Shown: positions 21,927 to 32,401 of the stretch, piece by piece
How the letters are laid out: each line of letters opens with the position of its first letter
Numbering within the stretch: the first letter of the stretch is position 1
From: Diphasiastrum complanatum
Lineage: Eukaryota; Streptophyta; Lycopodiopsida; Lycopodiales; Lycopodiaceae
Length of the DNA: 64,000 nt
Reading direction: 5' to 3'
Assembly (NCBI GenBank): GCA_029204225.1
Contig: CM055113.1
Span: 7,653,852-7,717,851 of the forward strand
Program-made: the position numbers and the translations under genes
Notes under the pieces: model-generated
Databases searched by the model: none
Told to the model about the DNA's origin: nothing
What the model saw: only the letters and a program-made list of their open reading frames with translations

Positions 21927-22489
21927 GACTGCAAGAATGTTCTAATCTGATTTTGGTAGAGTCTCCTCCTCTTATTGAAGACAGAAGTTGGGTACAAGAA
22001 GTGTCTTTTTATTCCTTGGAAAGACCTATCCCCTGATCTTTGATTGGGTAATTACAATGGCAAGGATTCTAATCCAGGTCGTTTAAATTAACACAAAATG
22101 AATCTCAGTGGTACAAATTGGGTATTTTTGTAGCCTCTATAGAAACACATATAAAGATGCATTACTAGACAATAGAGTGTATGAAGATTAAAGATCGATT
22201 TTTTGGTTGAACCACTTCAATAGTAGAATACTCCAACAGAGCACCCCATCGAAATAGGGGAGGTCCTAGGTTCAATTCCTAGCCTGACCACACACACCAA
22301 GTGTAAATACTTTTCACACACGGCAGATTTCTCTATAAACAAAACCCAATCTGAACGCAAAGATGCCAACCACTTCAAGAAGAAAAACAAGTAAGAAGTC
22401 ATATTCTTCTGTTGTTAGAAGACATGACATTATGCTAGTGAATATAGGCATAATCCAAAAGCCAGTAGGAAGGGCTTACATGTTGCAAA

Positions 22490-23700
22490 ATCACCTTCAC
22501 AACAAGACAACCACCCATGCAACTTTATGCTAATAGAAGTAGGTGATGGCATATACCTGAAGCACAATATACCTCCAAGATAATCATTGATGATTCAGGA
22601 GCTACTATGCTTTTGACATGCATGAGAAATATTTTGAAGAGTTTTCAGCGCTACAACACATCAAGATCTATGATGCTTGCTGACGACAACCAACATATGG
22701 TGGAAGACACTAGACTTATCCAGTTAATAACACCAAGTGGATGCAAGGATCTAGAAGGAGTATTGTTTGTGCCATCTCCCATAAAAGGTCTATTGTTTGT
22801 TGCCAAGATGAAAATATGTAGGCATGAAAATATATTTTGATGAAAATGTATGCAGGATACAAGATGGCAAATCAAACAAGATCATTATGGCAACACTCAG
22901 AAAAGGGAACCTATACCAAGCGACAATTTTAGAGGGAGCCGATAGTGAATTAGCTACCATTTTAGGTAGTAGTGAATCAGAGCTATGACATAAAAGAATG
23001 GGTCATCTTAGCACAATAATGCTATATCATATGACCAAAAGCGTAGTCAAGGAGCTGGAGTGAAGGTGAGTGATACCCACCTAGAATTTTGCCAAGTGTG
23101 TGCTCTGGGAAATCATAGTCATGTGCCCAATGCCAGATATGGACCAAGAACCAAGGAACCACTGGAGCTAATACACTCAGACTTGTGTGGGCCTATGGTA
23201 GTGAATTTAATATCTATATCAAGATATTTTGTGACTTTCATAGAGGAATATAGCCATATGCGTGTAATTTACTTTTTTAAATTAAAGTCAAATGTCTTTG
23301 CAAAGTTCAAGTACTTCAAGGCTTATTTGGAGAGACAACTAGGAAGGAAGGTAAAGTTATTGTGGTCTAACAATGTCGATGAATGTATCGGTAAGGAGTT
23401 CAAAGAGTATTGCAAAAAGGAAGGTATTGCTAGGTATTAGACCACTTCTTACACACCACAACACAACAATGTTGCACAAAGGAAGAACAGAACATTGTTT
23501 GATACAGCTCATTGTTTAATGATCCAATCAGGATTACCCAAGGAATTTTGGAACCAATCGTTGCCATCTCGAATTACCTACAACATCGGACGTTGAGGAC
23601 ATCAGTGAAGGGTAAAACTCCATATGAAATATGGATTCGTAGGAAGCCAGACCTTTCAAATGCAAGAATTTTTTAATGTGATGCATATGTGCACACACCG
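22490..23700 (+). pseudogene. Ty1/copia protease-integrase fragment
   Basis: Plus-strand pieces in order: protease-like DDSGATMLLT near 22590, pre-integrase region (LWHKRMGHLS in broken frame near 22985), integrase zinc and core CQVCALGNHSH at 23090, EPLELIHSDLCGPM, FVTFIEEYSHMRVIYF, LERQLGRKVKLLWSNN, then YTPQHNNVAQRKNRTLFD after a TAG at 23438. Integrase acidic sites: the first D (SDLCGP) is kept; the GE region is altered to CIGKEF. No reverse transcriptase follows; instead an inverted copia scrap starts at about 23700. It pairs with 45110-46430. Confidence 0.8.
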
Positions 23701-24166
23701 CATTAGAAATGTCTAGATGTAGATCTAGTATAAGGTAGTCTATGTGAGTTTGACAAAGAACAAGACTTTCAATATGAGTGATACTTTTTAAGGAACTTGG
23801 AAGACCTATCACAACTTGCTTTCTAGCCATTACCTCCAATGACTTGAAGTTGAGGTGTCCCATCCTTTTATGCCAAACCTCTTGAATAGGTATTTGCTCT
23901 CTTGCAACACATCCAACTTGCTTAGCAATTACACATGCATCTAGTTTGAACAAGTTCTCTTGTCTTTTACCTTTTGCAATCAAGATATCCTTCCTTTTGA
24001 TCATACAAGCATCTCCATCAAACTCAACTTTGAGGCCTTTACTTAGAAATTGACTCACACTAAGGAAATTCTTGGTAATTGATGGAATGAAAAAAACATC
24101 CTCCAAATGAACATTCCTATTTGTAGAGAGAGAATAGGAATTGTGCCAATCCCTTTGATTGCACAC
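23700..24166 (-). pseudogene. Ty1/copia pre-integrase fragment, inverted
   Basis: Minus strand: STNRNVHLEDVFFIPSITKN, FLSKGLKVEFDGDACMI, VWHKRMGHLNFKSLEVMARK, then a frameshift. It is very similar to residues ~130-290 of the pol ORF at 37611-39398, so the same family. It abuts the oppositely oriented integrase fragment. Copies lie at 46440-46850(-) and 50270-50920(+). Confidence 0.8.
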
Positions 24167-24169
24167 TTT

Positions 24170-24600
24170 GTCTTAGCTTCGTGTTTCGCAAATTGTTCGC
24201 AACATTTGTCCCTTTGCAACATTTTCATCTTTCGCGAATTGTTCACGATAGATGACAATTTTTGAGCTTGAAGGAGGAAGCTAGAATATTTTGCAAGCTG
24301 TTTGAGATAGTTTTGTGACATCTAAGGCTTTAAAAGAAATTGTTTTGCAAATCTTTCTTGAATCTTTCGAGTTGGTCATGAATAGAAATTTTTTTTTGAG
24401 TTCGTGTCCGTTTCTTTCTCATCCTCTATCAAGTAAACTGCGTGTTTTGTTGGTAGAATTTGTCTGACCAATTGTTCTACAGCTCCCTCTCAAAGTAGCA
24501 GTTAGATTAATTCCAATCTTCTTTGCTGCTTCTCAAACAAGGCTTTACTTAGTGGCTTTGTAAAGATGTCGACTGTCATTTCCTTTGTGGAGTGCTTGTC
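24170..24600 (-). mobile_element. Copia 3' end: RNase H tail, polypurine tract, partial LTR
   Basis: Minus strand: KEMTVDIFTKPLSKALFEKQ (copia RNase H tail) at 24590-24500, polypurine tract GAGAGGGAGC at 24490-24481, then an LTR beginning TGTAGAACAATTGGTCAG at 24481 and running to about 24170. The same arrangement, inverted, occupies 49780-50262. Confidence 0.75.
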
Positions 24601-24879
24601 CAATTCTCTAAGTGAATGGAGAGGGTGTTAGAGGAATACATGACACCAACAAAGAGGCAAATAATGGATATGGCAAAAGTTAAGTGAGAGAGTGGCATTG
24701 ATACTCTTAACCTGCAGTGTCGAATAGGCAGTGGCATTTACAATTCAGGATATATTTTCTATCCCTAAAATATCTATAGTTTTATAAGGTTAATGTGTTC
24801 CAAGAAAAAGAACGCACATGAAAGAAGAGCCAAATGACATTGTTGAAAAAAAATACAGTTCTCACGTGCATTGTGTGTT

Positions 24880-25075
24880 ACTCAAAGGTCATAATGTAGC
24901 GAGAATATTATCTATGAACACTACCACAAACTTCCCCAAATATGGACGAAATAAATCGTTCATCATTTTTTGGAATGTTGTTGGAACGTTCGTTAATCCA
25001 AAAGACAGCACTAAGAACTCATAATGGTCAAATATAGTACAAAATCTAGTCCTTTGGACATCTGGTTTAAGGTCA
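24880..25075 (-). pseudogene. Ty3/gypsy RT palm scrap
   Basis: The minus strand encodes [27 protein letters not shown]-type sequence, as in the fragments at 43658-43855(-) and 46850-47380(+). Truncated at both ends, followed by the DUF4216 relic on the other strand. Confidence 0.65.
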
Positions 25076-25546
25076 TCTATCGTGGAAGCAACACCGTGAT
25101 TAGAAATGATAACTCAAAATTTTTTCAAATCGACTCAACGAAATGTATATCGATAGACTCTCATGACACTTTAGTATTGCCACGACATTGCGAACAAGTG
25201 AGACTCTAAAATTCCAATGTCATTAATATTCGCAATCCAATTATTTATGTATCAATCTTATAAGACTAACTTAATTTTTTTTATTCTTTGGCAGATTATA
25301 TTACATCCAGATCAAATAGACCCAAGATGGTGGTATGTGATCCAACTTAATGCAAGAAAATGACGTGTGTTTAAAGGAAAAGATAGTGTTGAATTGGATA
25401 CACACGACGAACCACTACCCAATTTTGACGATGTTTTTGAAGAACCTGAACCACTCATCCAAACTCCAAATGATGTCAAAATGATGGGAGAAGAAGATAC
25501 AAATGAAAATGATGAGATTCCTATGATCGTACAAGACCAAATGTGA
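25045..25546 (+). pseudogene. CACTA-transposon-associated DUF4216-like relic
   Basis: Exon-like block to 25197: [42 protein letters not shown]. Donor GTGAG at 25198, intron to TTTGGCAG at 25294, then 25295-25546 in phase: ILHPDQIDPRWWYVIQLNAR, an in-frame TGA at 25361-25363, then an acidic tail (NFDDVFEEPEPL) to TGA at 25544-25546. The pattern (D)xFVLPxxCxQV..xDxxxxxWWYVVxxNxR resembles DUF4216, found with plant En/Spm (CACTA) transposases. That resemblance is from memory of the family, not a search. The transposase itself and the terminal repeats are not seen. Inactive remnant. Confidence 0.45.
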
Positions 25547-25999
25547 TTTGAGGCCCCCACGTTTGGATGAGATAGAATTTTAGAAGAAGAGGAGATTGAA
25601 TATGAAGGTAGCTCACATCATCAAAGAGACACGATCAAAAATTCACAATTATACCAGACTTGTGTGATGACAAAAATTATGTAAATGATGAGAATGATCT
25701 ATGATTATTAATACCTAAATTCACTTGTAGTCAATTTTTTTTTATATTCATCGCAATACTTTTGATGTATACATTTATAGACAGAGTTGAATGTGATAAT
25801 TATAATACCCGAACCTTGTGGTTATGTCCTATTTTAGAATGTCACCACATATTCCCTCCCTACGGCGTGTAGGTTTTTCCATGCAAGTTGGAAAGATTAG
25901 AACCTCATCTTTAACGGGAGAAAAGTAAGGGCTACACACCTTCCTAAGATTGGAAATTTTAATTATCTACATTTCACCTCTGCATATTAACTAATTGCT
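25547..25999. other. Unassigned AT-rich sequence
   Basis: Nothing recognisable. Possibly 3' flank of the DUF4216 relic and of the tubulin pseudogene. Confidence 0.4.
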
Positions 26000-26701
26000 A
26001 GTGTATGCGGTAAAATATGATATTGCTCATGGTCACAGAAATCAAATGATACAAGTCATCAAAAGTAGGAGTAATAAGCTTCAGAAAAAAAAATGTCGTA
26101 GATTGCCTCATTGTCCAATAGCATACATTCATCTGCATTTTTGACCAACTAATGAATATAAAGCATAGCGTTATACGGTTCAACGACGGTGTACAAAACC
26201 TTTGGAGATGGAGAAACTGAGAATGTTAACAACATTTTGCCTGAATATCCTTCTCTGATCTTAGAAATCAAAAGCATTCTGATCTTGGAACCGGTACCTC
26301 CGCCAAGAGAATGACACACTTGAAATCTCTGCAAACAGTTGCAGTTTTCGGCTTCTTTACGAACCACGTCCAACACACAATCAATCAACTCTGTCCCTTT
26401 TGTGTAATATCCCTTAGCCCAGTTGTTTCCAGCTCTAGTTTTACCAAACACAAAGTTATCAGACCCAAATATCTGACCATAAGATCTAGACCGAATGCTA
26501 ACCATGGTTCTAGGCTCCAAATCCATGATCACAGACCTAGGAACATACCTTCCACCACTTGCTTCGTTAAAATACACATTAACTTGCTCCAGTTGCAGAT
26601 CTGACATTCCTCGGTAGGTTCCAGTGGGATCAATGTCATGCTCATCACAGACCACCTCCCAAAACTTAGCACCTGTCTAGTTACCGCATTGTCCACCTTG
26701 G

Positions 26702-26706
<5 letters not shown>
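26000..26706 (-). pseudogene. Beta-tubulin pseudogene, N-terminal half, intronless
   Basis: The minus strand encodes beta-tubulin from HIQGGQCGN (residue ~6) through [67 protein letters not shown] and the GTP-binding loop SLGGGTGS to TPTFDDLYHLIS (about residue 235 of ~445). Tubulin is the GTP-binding subunit of microtubules. Lesions: TAG replacing the glutamine after GGQCGN (26677-26679), a second stop where HQLV is expected near 26153, a frameshift at the 9-base run 26085-26093, several changed loop residues, and loss of the C-terminal half. No intron interrupts CLQ|FQVC, where plant beta-tubulin genes commonly have one, which points to a processed retrocopy. Confidence 0.92.

Positions 26707-26785
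<79 letters not shown>
26703..26785. repeat. (TG)n(AG)n microsatellite
   Basis: About 32 TG units (26703-26768) followed by about 8 AG units. It directly abuts the first tubulin codons, so the repeat replaces the start codon region of the pseudogene. Confidence 0.95.
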
Positions 26786-27033
26786 TAGATCTTGGACACA
26801 CATGGACGATCATTAGGCACATAGATTTGATCAAATGAACCAAAGTAAAGTACAACAAGCTTCTCAGACCTGTAAACAGGTTTAGTACCTTCCAATCCAA
26901 GCAATTAATGCATAAAAACACTCACATCCAATAGCTAGAACTCGCCACCAAAAGACAATGATGATAGAAGTGGAAAAACTCGATTTTTCTTGATAATTTG
27001 ACCATCATGTATTTATACATTTCAAGCTCGGAT

Positions 27034-27769
27034 TGTGAAGAATTGAAAAAAATTATCTATGTTAGATATAGGGGTCTTATGTTTTTTACATCAAGCATCT
27101 TGGTGTAGGATGTTGATAGGAATACATTTGGCATAGATGGCAGATTATGCATTTCCACTTGTAATGCCACTATTGAGCCAAAATAGAGTAGGAGGCTAAA
27201 CACGTGCCAATTACAGTGTAGACAAGTGTCATGCTTTTGTTTGATGAAGCTTAAGAGGTCCAATAGGATTTAGAGGTGGAACCTTGTGAGGTCCAATAGA
27301 AAATTGAGGTGTGCTTGAATATAGTCCAATAGAATTTAGAGGTGCATGGATCAATGGTCCAATAGGATTAAGAGGTGGCAAAGTGTGATCCAATCATAGT
27401 TAAGCATAGTGGTAGCTCATGAATCTATTAGTATCATTGTACTCCTCATTTTGGATCTAATTGATTTTGAGATTGAGTGGATTTTGAGTGTCATTGAATT
27501 TCTAGCTTTCTCTCTCTACCCGAGAGCTCATGATGGTTTTTCTCTCTTCACCCGAGGAGAGCAGCTTGTTTCTACTTAGAATACTTTTGGAACACTTCCC
27601 ACACGTGTGAGTGAGAGTTGGAAGTGATTGAATGCATGTAGTAGTGTGTTTTTGCCATAGAATCAAAGATAGATCTTGAAACTCAATCTAGTCTTGATCT
27701 TGGTGCATCTACACACCTTAGGAGATCACAAGTACATGTTGTGGACAATCCACACGTGTGAAAACAACA
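27034..27769 (+). mobile_element. Ty1/copia LTR 1 of a tandem pair
   Basis: 736 bp, starts TGTGAAGAATTG and ends GTGTGAAAACAACA. It is followed at once by the primer site TGGTATCAGAGC (27770). Similar throughout to LTR 2 (27957-28692), with scattered substitutions such as GCCAAAATAG against GAGAAAGTAG. It contains the 'ccaatagga(a/t)t' short repeats also seen in the solo LTRs at 7194-7840 and 55582-56316. Confidence 0.88.
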
Positions 27770-27956
27770 TGGTATCAGAGCCTACCTAAGGTTACCGTGC
27801 ATTTTGATCCATTTGGAACATGTCAACTCGTCCTCTTGTATTGCCGATCTACTCACCAAGCCTTTGAGCAAAAGTGCTTTCATCAAGCATAGATTTAATC
27901 TTGGAGTTATATCAAGATCAATGCTCAATTCTTCATAGATAATTTTTTAGGAGGAG
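27770..27956 (+). mobile_element. 187-bp mini-interior: primer site, pol tail, polypurine tract
   Basis: TGGTATCAGAGCCTACC (initiator Met-tRNA primer site) and about 35 bp of leader jump to the copia RNase H tail: IADLLTKPLSKSAFIKHRFN, LGVISRSM and a stop. A purine tract TTTTTTAGGAGGAG then leads into LTR 2. All of gag, protease, integrase and RT is missing. With both LTRs it has the shape of a minimal element that keeps only cis signals. Confidence 0.85.
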
Positions 27957-28692
27957 TGTGAAGAATTGAAAAAGATTATCTATGTTAAATATAGGGGTCT
28001 CATGTTTTTTACATCAAGCATCTAGGTGTAGGATGTTGATAGGAATAAATTTGGCATAGATGGCAAATTATACATTTCCACTTGTAATGCCACTATTGAG
28101 AGAAAGTAGAGTAAGAGGCTAAACATGTGCCAATTAGAGTGTAGACAAGTGTAAAGCTTTTGTTTGATGAATTCCAAGAGGTCTAATAGGATTTAGAGGT
28201 GGAACCTTGTGAGGTCCAATAGGAAATTGAGGTGTGCTTGAATATAGTCCAATAGAACTTAGAGGTGCATGGATCAATGGTCCAATAGGATCAAGAGGTG
28301 ACAAAGTATGGTCCAATCATAGTTAAGCATAGTGGTAGCTCGTGGATCTACTATTATCATTGAACTCCTCATTTTGGATCTAATTGATTTGGTGATTTCA
28401 TGGATTTTGTGAGTTATTAGATCTCTAGCTTTCTCTCTCTACCCAAGAGCTCATGATGTTTTTTCTCTCTATACCCGAGGAGAGCAGCTTGTTTTTACTT
28501 AGATTATTTTTTGAATACTTCCCACACGTGTGAGTGAGAGTTGGAAGTGATTGAATGCATGTAGTAGTATGTTTTTGCCATAGAATCAAAGATAGATCTT
28601 GAATCTCAATCTAGTCTTGATCTTGGTGCATCTACACACCTTAGGAGATCACAAGTACATGTTGTGGACAATCCACACGTGTGAAAACAACA
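27957..28692 (+). mobile_element. Ty1/copia LTR 2 of a tandem pair
   Basis: 736 bp, same ends as LTR 1. It is preceded by a polypurine tract and followed by a second primer site (TGGTATCAGAGCCTACC at 28693). It therefore acts as 3' LTR of the mini-element and 5' LTR of the interior that follows. Confidence 0.88.
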
Positions 28693-29935
28693 TGGTATCA
28701 GAGCCTACCTAAGGTTACCATGCATTTTGATCCATTGAAGTGAAAACTATTCATCAATCTTGAGCTAGAAGTTGTCAAGGCCCATTTTCCTAGCTATCTT
28801 GTTCAATTTTGGATCAAAAGATATCAAAAGGACATTGATTGGGTCTGACCTGGTACTATATGGAATCAGGTGCTCAGACACGTGTGAGGAATATCCAATT
28901 TCAGTTTGAAAGTTCTCTCTCATGCTTGATCCATCTATCTTGCTTGATAGCTTGTTTTAAAGCTATTTTTATCTAGTTTCTGAAGCAATCAATTGCATTC
29001 CATTTGGTTGAGCCAATCAAAAGCTATAAGCTTTTGAAGAGGGTTAGGTAGGTCACCTAGACCTGGGTGGACACATTTGGTTTGGTCAAGAGATTGCTTG
29101 GTTGATCCAAAATCACAGTTGTATGCTTGCCAATCTCATCTATATGTGATCTAGGCACTGTTTTGAGATCGTAGCCATTTTGTTTCATGCAATATCATTG
29201 TATTTGAGTCAAATTTGGTTTCTTAGAGTACTTCACACGTGCTAAGAGTGTTTGATCCTAACTTTGCCCATACTCCATCATTTGATGTGAAATAGATCTT
29301 GTTTTAGAGAGATTTGTGTAGCTAGTGAGAATCAATTCACAAATAGTTGCAAGATCTTTCATAGAAGAAGATAGTACTCTATTATTGGATCCTATTGAGA
29401 GTGTGTAGCAACATTTACTGTTCATCATTTGAGTATCTATGAGGCTAAGAATACCTCTAGGCTTCTCACTCTAAGGAATCAAATCTTTCAAAGTAGCCAA
29501 AAGAGTGATGAGAGTGCATCTAGTTATGTTTTGAGAGTAATGGATGTCCAAACTGCCTTCGTCAACGAGACTATCGAAGAGGAAATCTATATATTGCAAC
29601 CAGAGGGATACGAGCTGAAGGGTAAGGAGCGCCTAGTGTGCTAAATTCACAAGGCTCTCTATGGTTTAAAACAGTCACCAAGAGCCATGTTTTAGAAGAT
29701 CAATGCACTTCTAATCAAGAATGGTTTTATTCCAAACTCGGCAGACTCGAATGTTTATTTCAAGTATGTTTCTATTTCCTTCATTATCATCACTCATTAT
29801 GTCGATGATACATTACTATTTAGTAACAATGTAAATTTATTGAAGGATATGAAATGCATGCTAGCACGGAGTACCGAATGACTTATATGGGTCCAGCCCA
29901 TTACTGTCTCGGAATCCATATCTGTTTCCCTTTCC
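28693..29935 (+). pseudogene. Deleted Ty1/copia interior (leader, gag scrap, RT scrap)
   Basis: Primer site at 28693-28704, then about 700 bp of leader without coding. A 71-codon frame at 29429-29644 starts as gag (YEAKNTSRLLTLRNQIFQSS; compare LYESKSTSRVLTLRRQIFS of the gag at 39191-40051). At about 29546 it switches to RT (DVQTAFVNETIEEEIYILQP). A stop at 29642 is followed by ALYGLKQSPRAMF and then HYVDDTLLFSNN near 29800 (YxDD catalytic box). Most of gag, all of protease and integrase are deleted and no 3' LTR follows; at about 29935 it runs into inverted RBR copy C. Confidence 0.82.
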
Positions 29936-30713
29936 CAAATATCATCACCAACAAAGTTTTCTGAACGGCTCTTTCCTTTCTCCTGTTCTGATCATCCACC
30001 TCTAGTGATTGGATGTAGACATGCAACCTTGAACGCAACCCAACTCCAAGATGTTCACTCCAAGGAGATGATGCTCTTTTGGTCAAATGAGCCAAGGAAT
30101 GTGCAAACTGGAAATCATAGTCTTGTATTACGTCCAATTGGGAGAACCTGGAGGTCTCCCTTAGGGCCATCTCCTGGTCCTCCGCCTTCCGAGTAAGACT
30201 ACCCAGCTCCAAGCTCTTGCGATAGATAGCATTGCGTCTGTCTTGTTCTGCACGACCTGCATATTGTATCTCACGTGAGGGACAGGATAAGACAAAGTAT
30301 GCTAAGTAATAATTGAGATAATATAAACATTCTGAACAATCAATCTTGCAACTAGGGCTATCCATATAGGTTAGAATAAAATATACATCCTGAAGAATTA
30401 AACTAGTAGCGACTGAAATCTATGTAGCTTGAATATTTTCCGCAAAATCAAAATCACAGCGAAGCCTATCTCTTCTGATCGAGATCACCGAGTTCACAGC
30501 ACAGGCATCATTGTGCTGGGCAAAATCAAAGCAAGCTTCTTTTGCTTCAAGAATGGCTCTCGCCATTTCGATCCTTTGTCTCTTTGCTGCTGCCATTATT
30601 CTGGCTCTCGCCATTTCAATCTTTTGTCTCTTTGCTGCTGCCAATTCTTCCATTATTCTGGCTCTCGCCATTGCGATCTTTTGTCTCTTTACTGCTGCCA
30701 ATTCTTCCATTGA
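29935..30713 (-). pseudogene. RBR E3 ligase pseudogene, 5' part, copy C
   Basis: Minus strand: block 30710-30423 (KRQKIAMARARIMEELAAAK, EACFDFAQHNDACAVNS, FDFAENIQ), then 30275 to about 29935 (EQDRRNAIYRKSLELGSL, EMALRETSRFSQLD, LTKRASSPWSEHLGVGL). It is homologous to 7874-8640 in copy A but diverged further. It retains the ~165 bp that copy B lacks and lacks the solo LTR that A and B share. Sequence ends before RING1 where copia RT sequence begins, so the catalytic part is gone. Confidence 0.8.
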
Positions 30714-31110
30714 AGTATCTAGTGCTAGACCTAGTCGCTCAATTATCAGAGCACAAAAAGCAGCTCTTGTTCACTCCTTAGCTAATAAGAGCTCGTTTCT
30801 AAGTAGTGCTGACTACAATGTATTATAGCGCATGAATTACAATGTATTAGGGTACCAGAGAGGACATTTTGCCCATGAAAGATTTTTAGAATTTTTAGGT
30901 GACTAATGGAGGGCCGACCCTAAGTTTTTGAAAATTCAAATTTGGCAGAATGTCCTATGCCCGAGCACCTTCCATTGAGTAATGGGTACCTATGCTTTTA
31001 TTCGCATAAATATTATGAAACATATTAGCACTTGAGCTGTCTTTTTTTTTTAATTCACATGACAATTACACAAGAGAATAGGCATTATGAAATGGAATAA
31101 CACTGTAATT
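30714..31110 (-). repeat. RBR upstream flank, copy C
   Basis: Reverse complement of the stretches at about 6806-7193 and 55195-55581. It includes the empty target site of the solo LTR (TCAAT at 30739-30743) and a pair of AATACATTGTA motifs. Noncoding. Confidence 0.7.
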
Positions 31111-31339
31111 TTTAAAATATTTATTACTTGAAATTATGCCATGCAACATGCCACTTGGATGTTGCAAAAATATCAGTGGCACATTCTGCTTTTTATGCTG
31201 TCCAAAAAATGGACAGAATAAGCAAGAGGCATCCATTACGTGGATGTCTTGAACATGAACATGCAAGAGAGTTGAGTGTCGAGATATGGGCGAAGCTGTT
31301 ACCTTTATTGTACACTACTCCCTCTGAAAGTCGTCACCT

Positions 31340-31924
31340 CCTTGTTAAGTGGGCACAACAAACTTCCCCAAATATGGAATAAATAAATCTTTCATTAGTT
31401 TCTGAAATGTTGCTGGTCCAAAAGACAACACTAAGAACTCATAATGGTCAAATCTAGTACGACATCCAGTCCTTTGGACATCTTCATGTTTAATGTCTTG
31501 AGATCTATCTTAGTGAAGTATTTAGCCCCACCTAAGCAATCTAGGTGGTCATCCATCCTGGATAACAAATATTTATTCTTCTTAATAGTCACTTTGTTCA
31601 ATGAGTTGTAATCCACGCACATCCAGAAACCTCCATCATTCTTCACTTTCAGAAGAATAGGAGCATGGTGACTCATTGGGTTTGATATGTCCCATCATCA
31701 TATAGTTTTCTATTTGATTTAAAATCTCTACTTCATCTTTCGAAGATAACCATTAAGGTTGTCTAGAGATACGTTGACCTCCTAAAAATAACTCTATCTT
31801 ATGGTCTACTAATCTAGATGGCAGTAAACCATGAGATAACTTTGATGGCAAAACATCCTTAAATTCACTTATGATTTGATTTTTCATTGCTTGTTCGTAA
31901 TTTATACTTACAGTGTTAAGAATT
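31340..31924 (-). pseudogene. Ty3/gypsy RT fragment next to G LTR, copy C
   Basis: Minus strand: FKDVLP..LSHGL, LVDHKIEL, MSHHAPILLKVKNDGGFW, CVDYNSLNKVTIKKNKYLLS, HLDCLGGAKYFTKIDLK, the fingers to the first catalytic D. It starts directly after the G LTR (31925) as in other copies. Stops and frameshifts present. Confidence 0.78.
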
Positions 31925-32401
31925 TGTAGCGGCCTAAGTCACCTATCGTGCGTAGATTCATTCCCAAGGGAATAGTGCTTCCCTTGCGAAGTTAGCTTGC
32001 AAAAACTGTCCTTCTGCTAATCTAACCACACCTAATTAGCCACAAGCAACAAGCAAGAGATGGTGGAGGCATTTTACACCCGTCCCTCTCAACAAATCTA
32101 ATGGTACTAAGAAAGCACAAAGCACTCACATGTTTCATGTGATTTGAGCCCTTTTAGCATTTTTATTAACAACTTGACTTAGGGCCTCTAATGTCATCTT
32201 AGAGTTCTAAGCCCCTAGTCGCTTATTCCTACTTCTACAAGTTCTACAGAACTAATTTGCATGCTCATTGGGTGGGTTTATACACATATGAAGCTAGCAC
32301 CCTCGCACTTATTACTCTACTGTACAATGTACTATGGTGAGCCCCACTTAGTAACCTTGTCCAACAATAGTTTAGTGGTGGGACTCACTAAGTGCCCAAC
32401 A
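31925..32401 (-). mobile_element. Family G LTR, copy C, near full length
   Basis: 477 bp. It begins TGTTGGGCACTTAGTGAGTC after the polypurine tract (32402-32415, AGTTGGGGGATAC) and ends GCGGCCTTAG...GCTACA by comparison with 54499-54987. It is preceded on its strand by integrase, so it is a 3' LTR, yet RT sequence follows it directly. Confidence 0.78.

Noticed and set aside
27770-27780. tRNA gene suggested by TGGTATCAGAGC
   Set aside because: Only the primer-binding complement is present, at LTR borders (27770, 28693, 40643-40654, 59770); there is no cloverleaf-length sequence.
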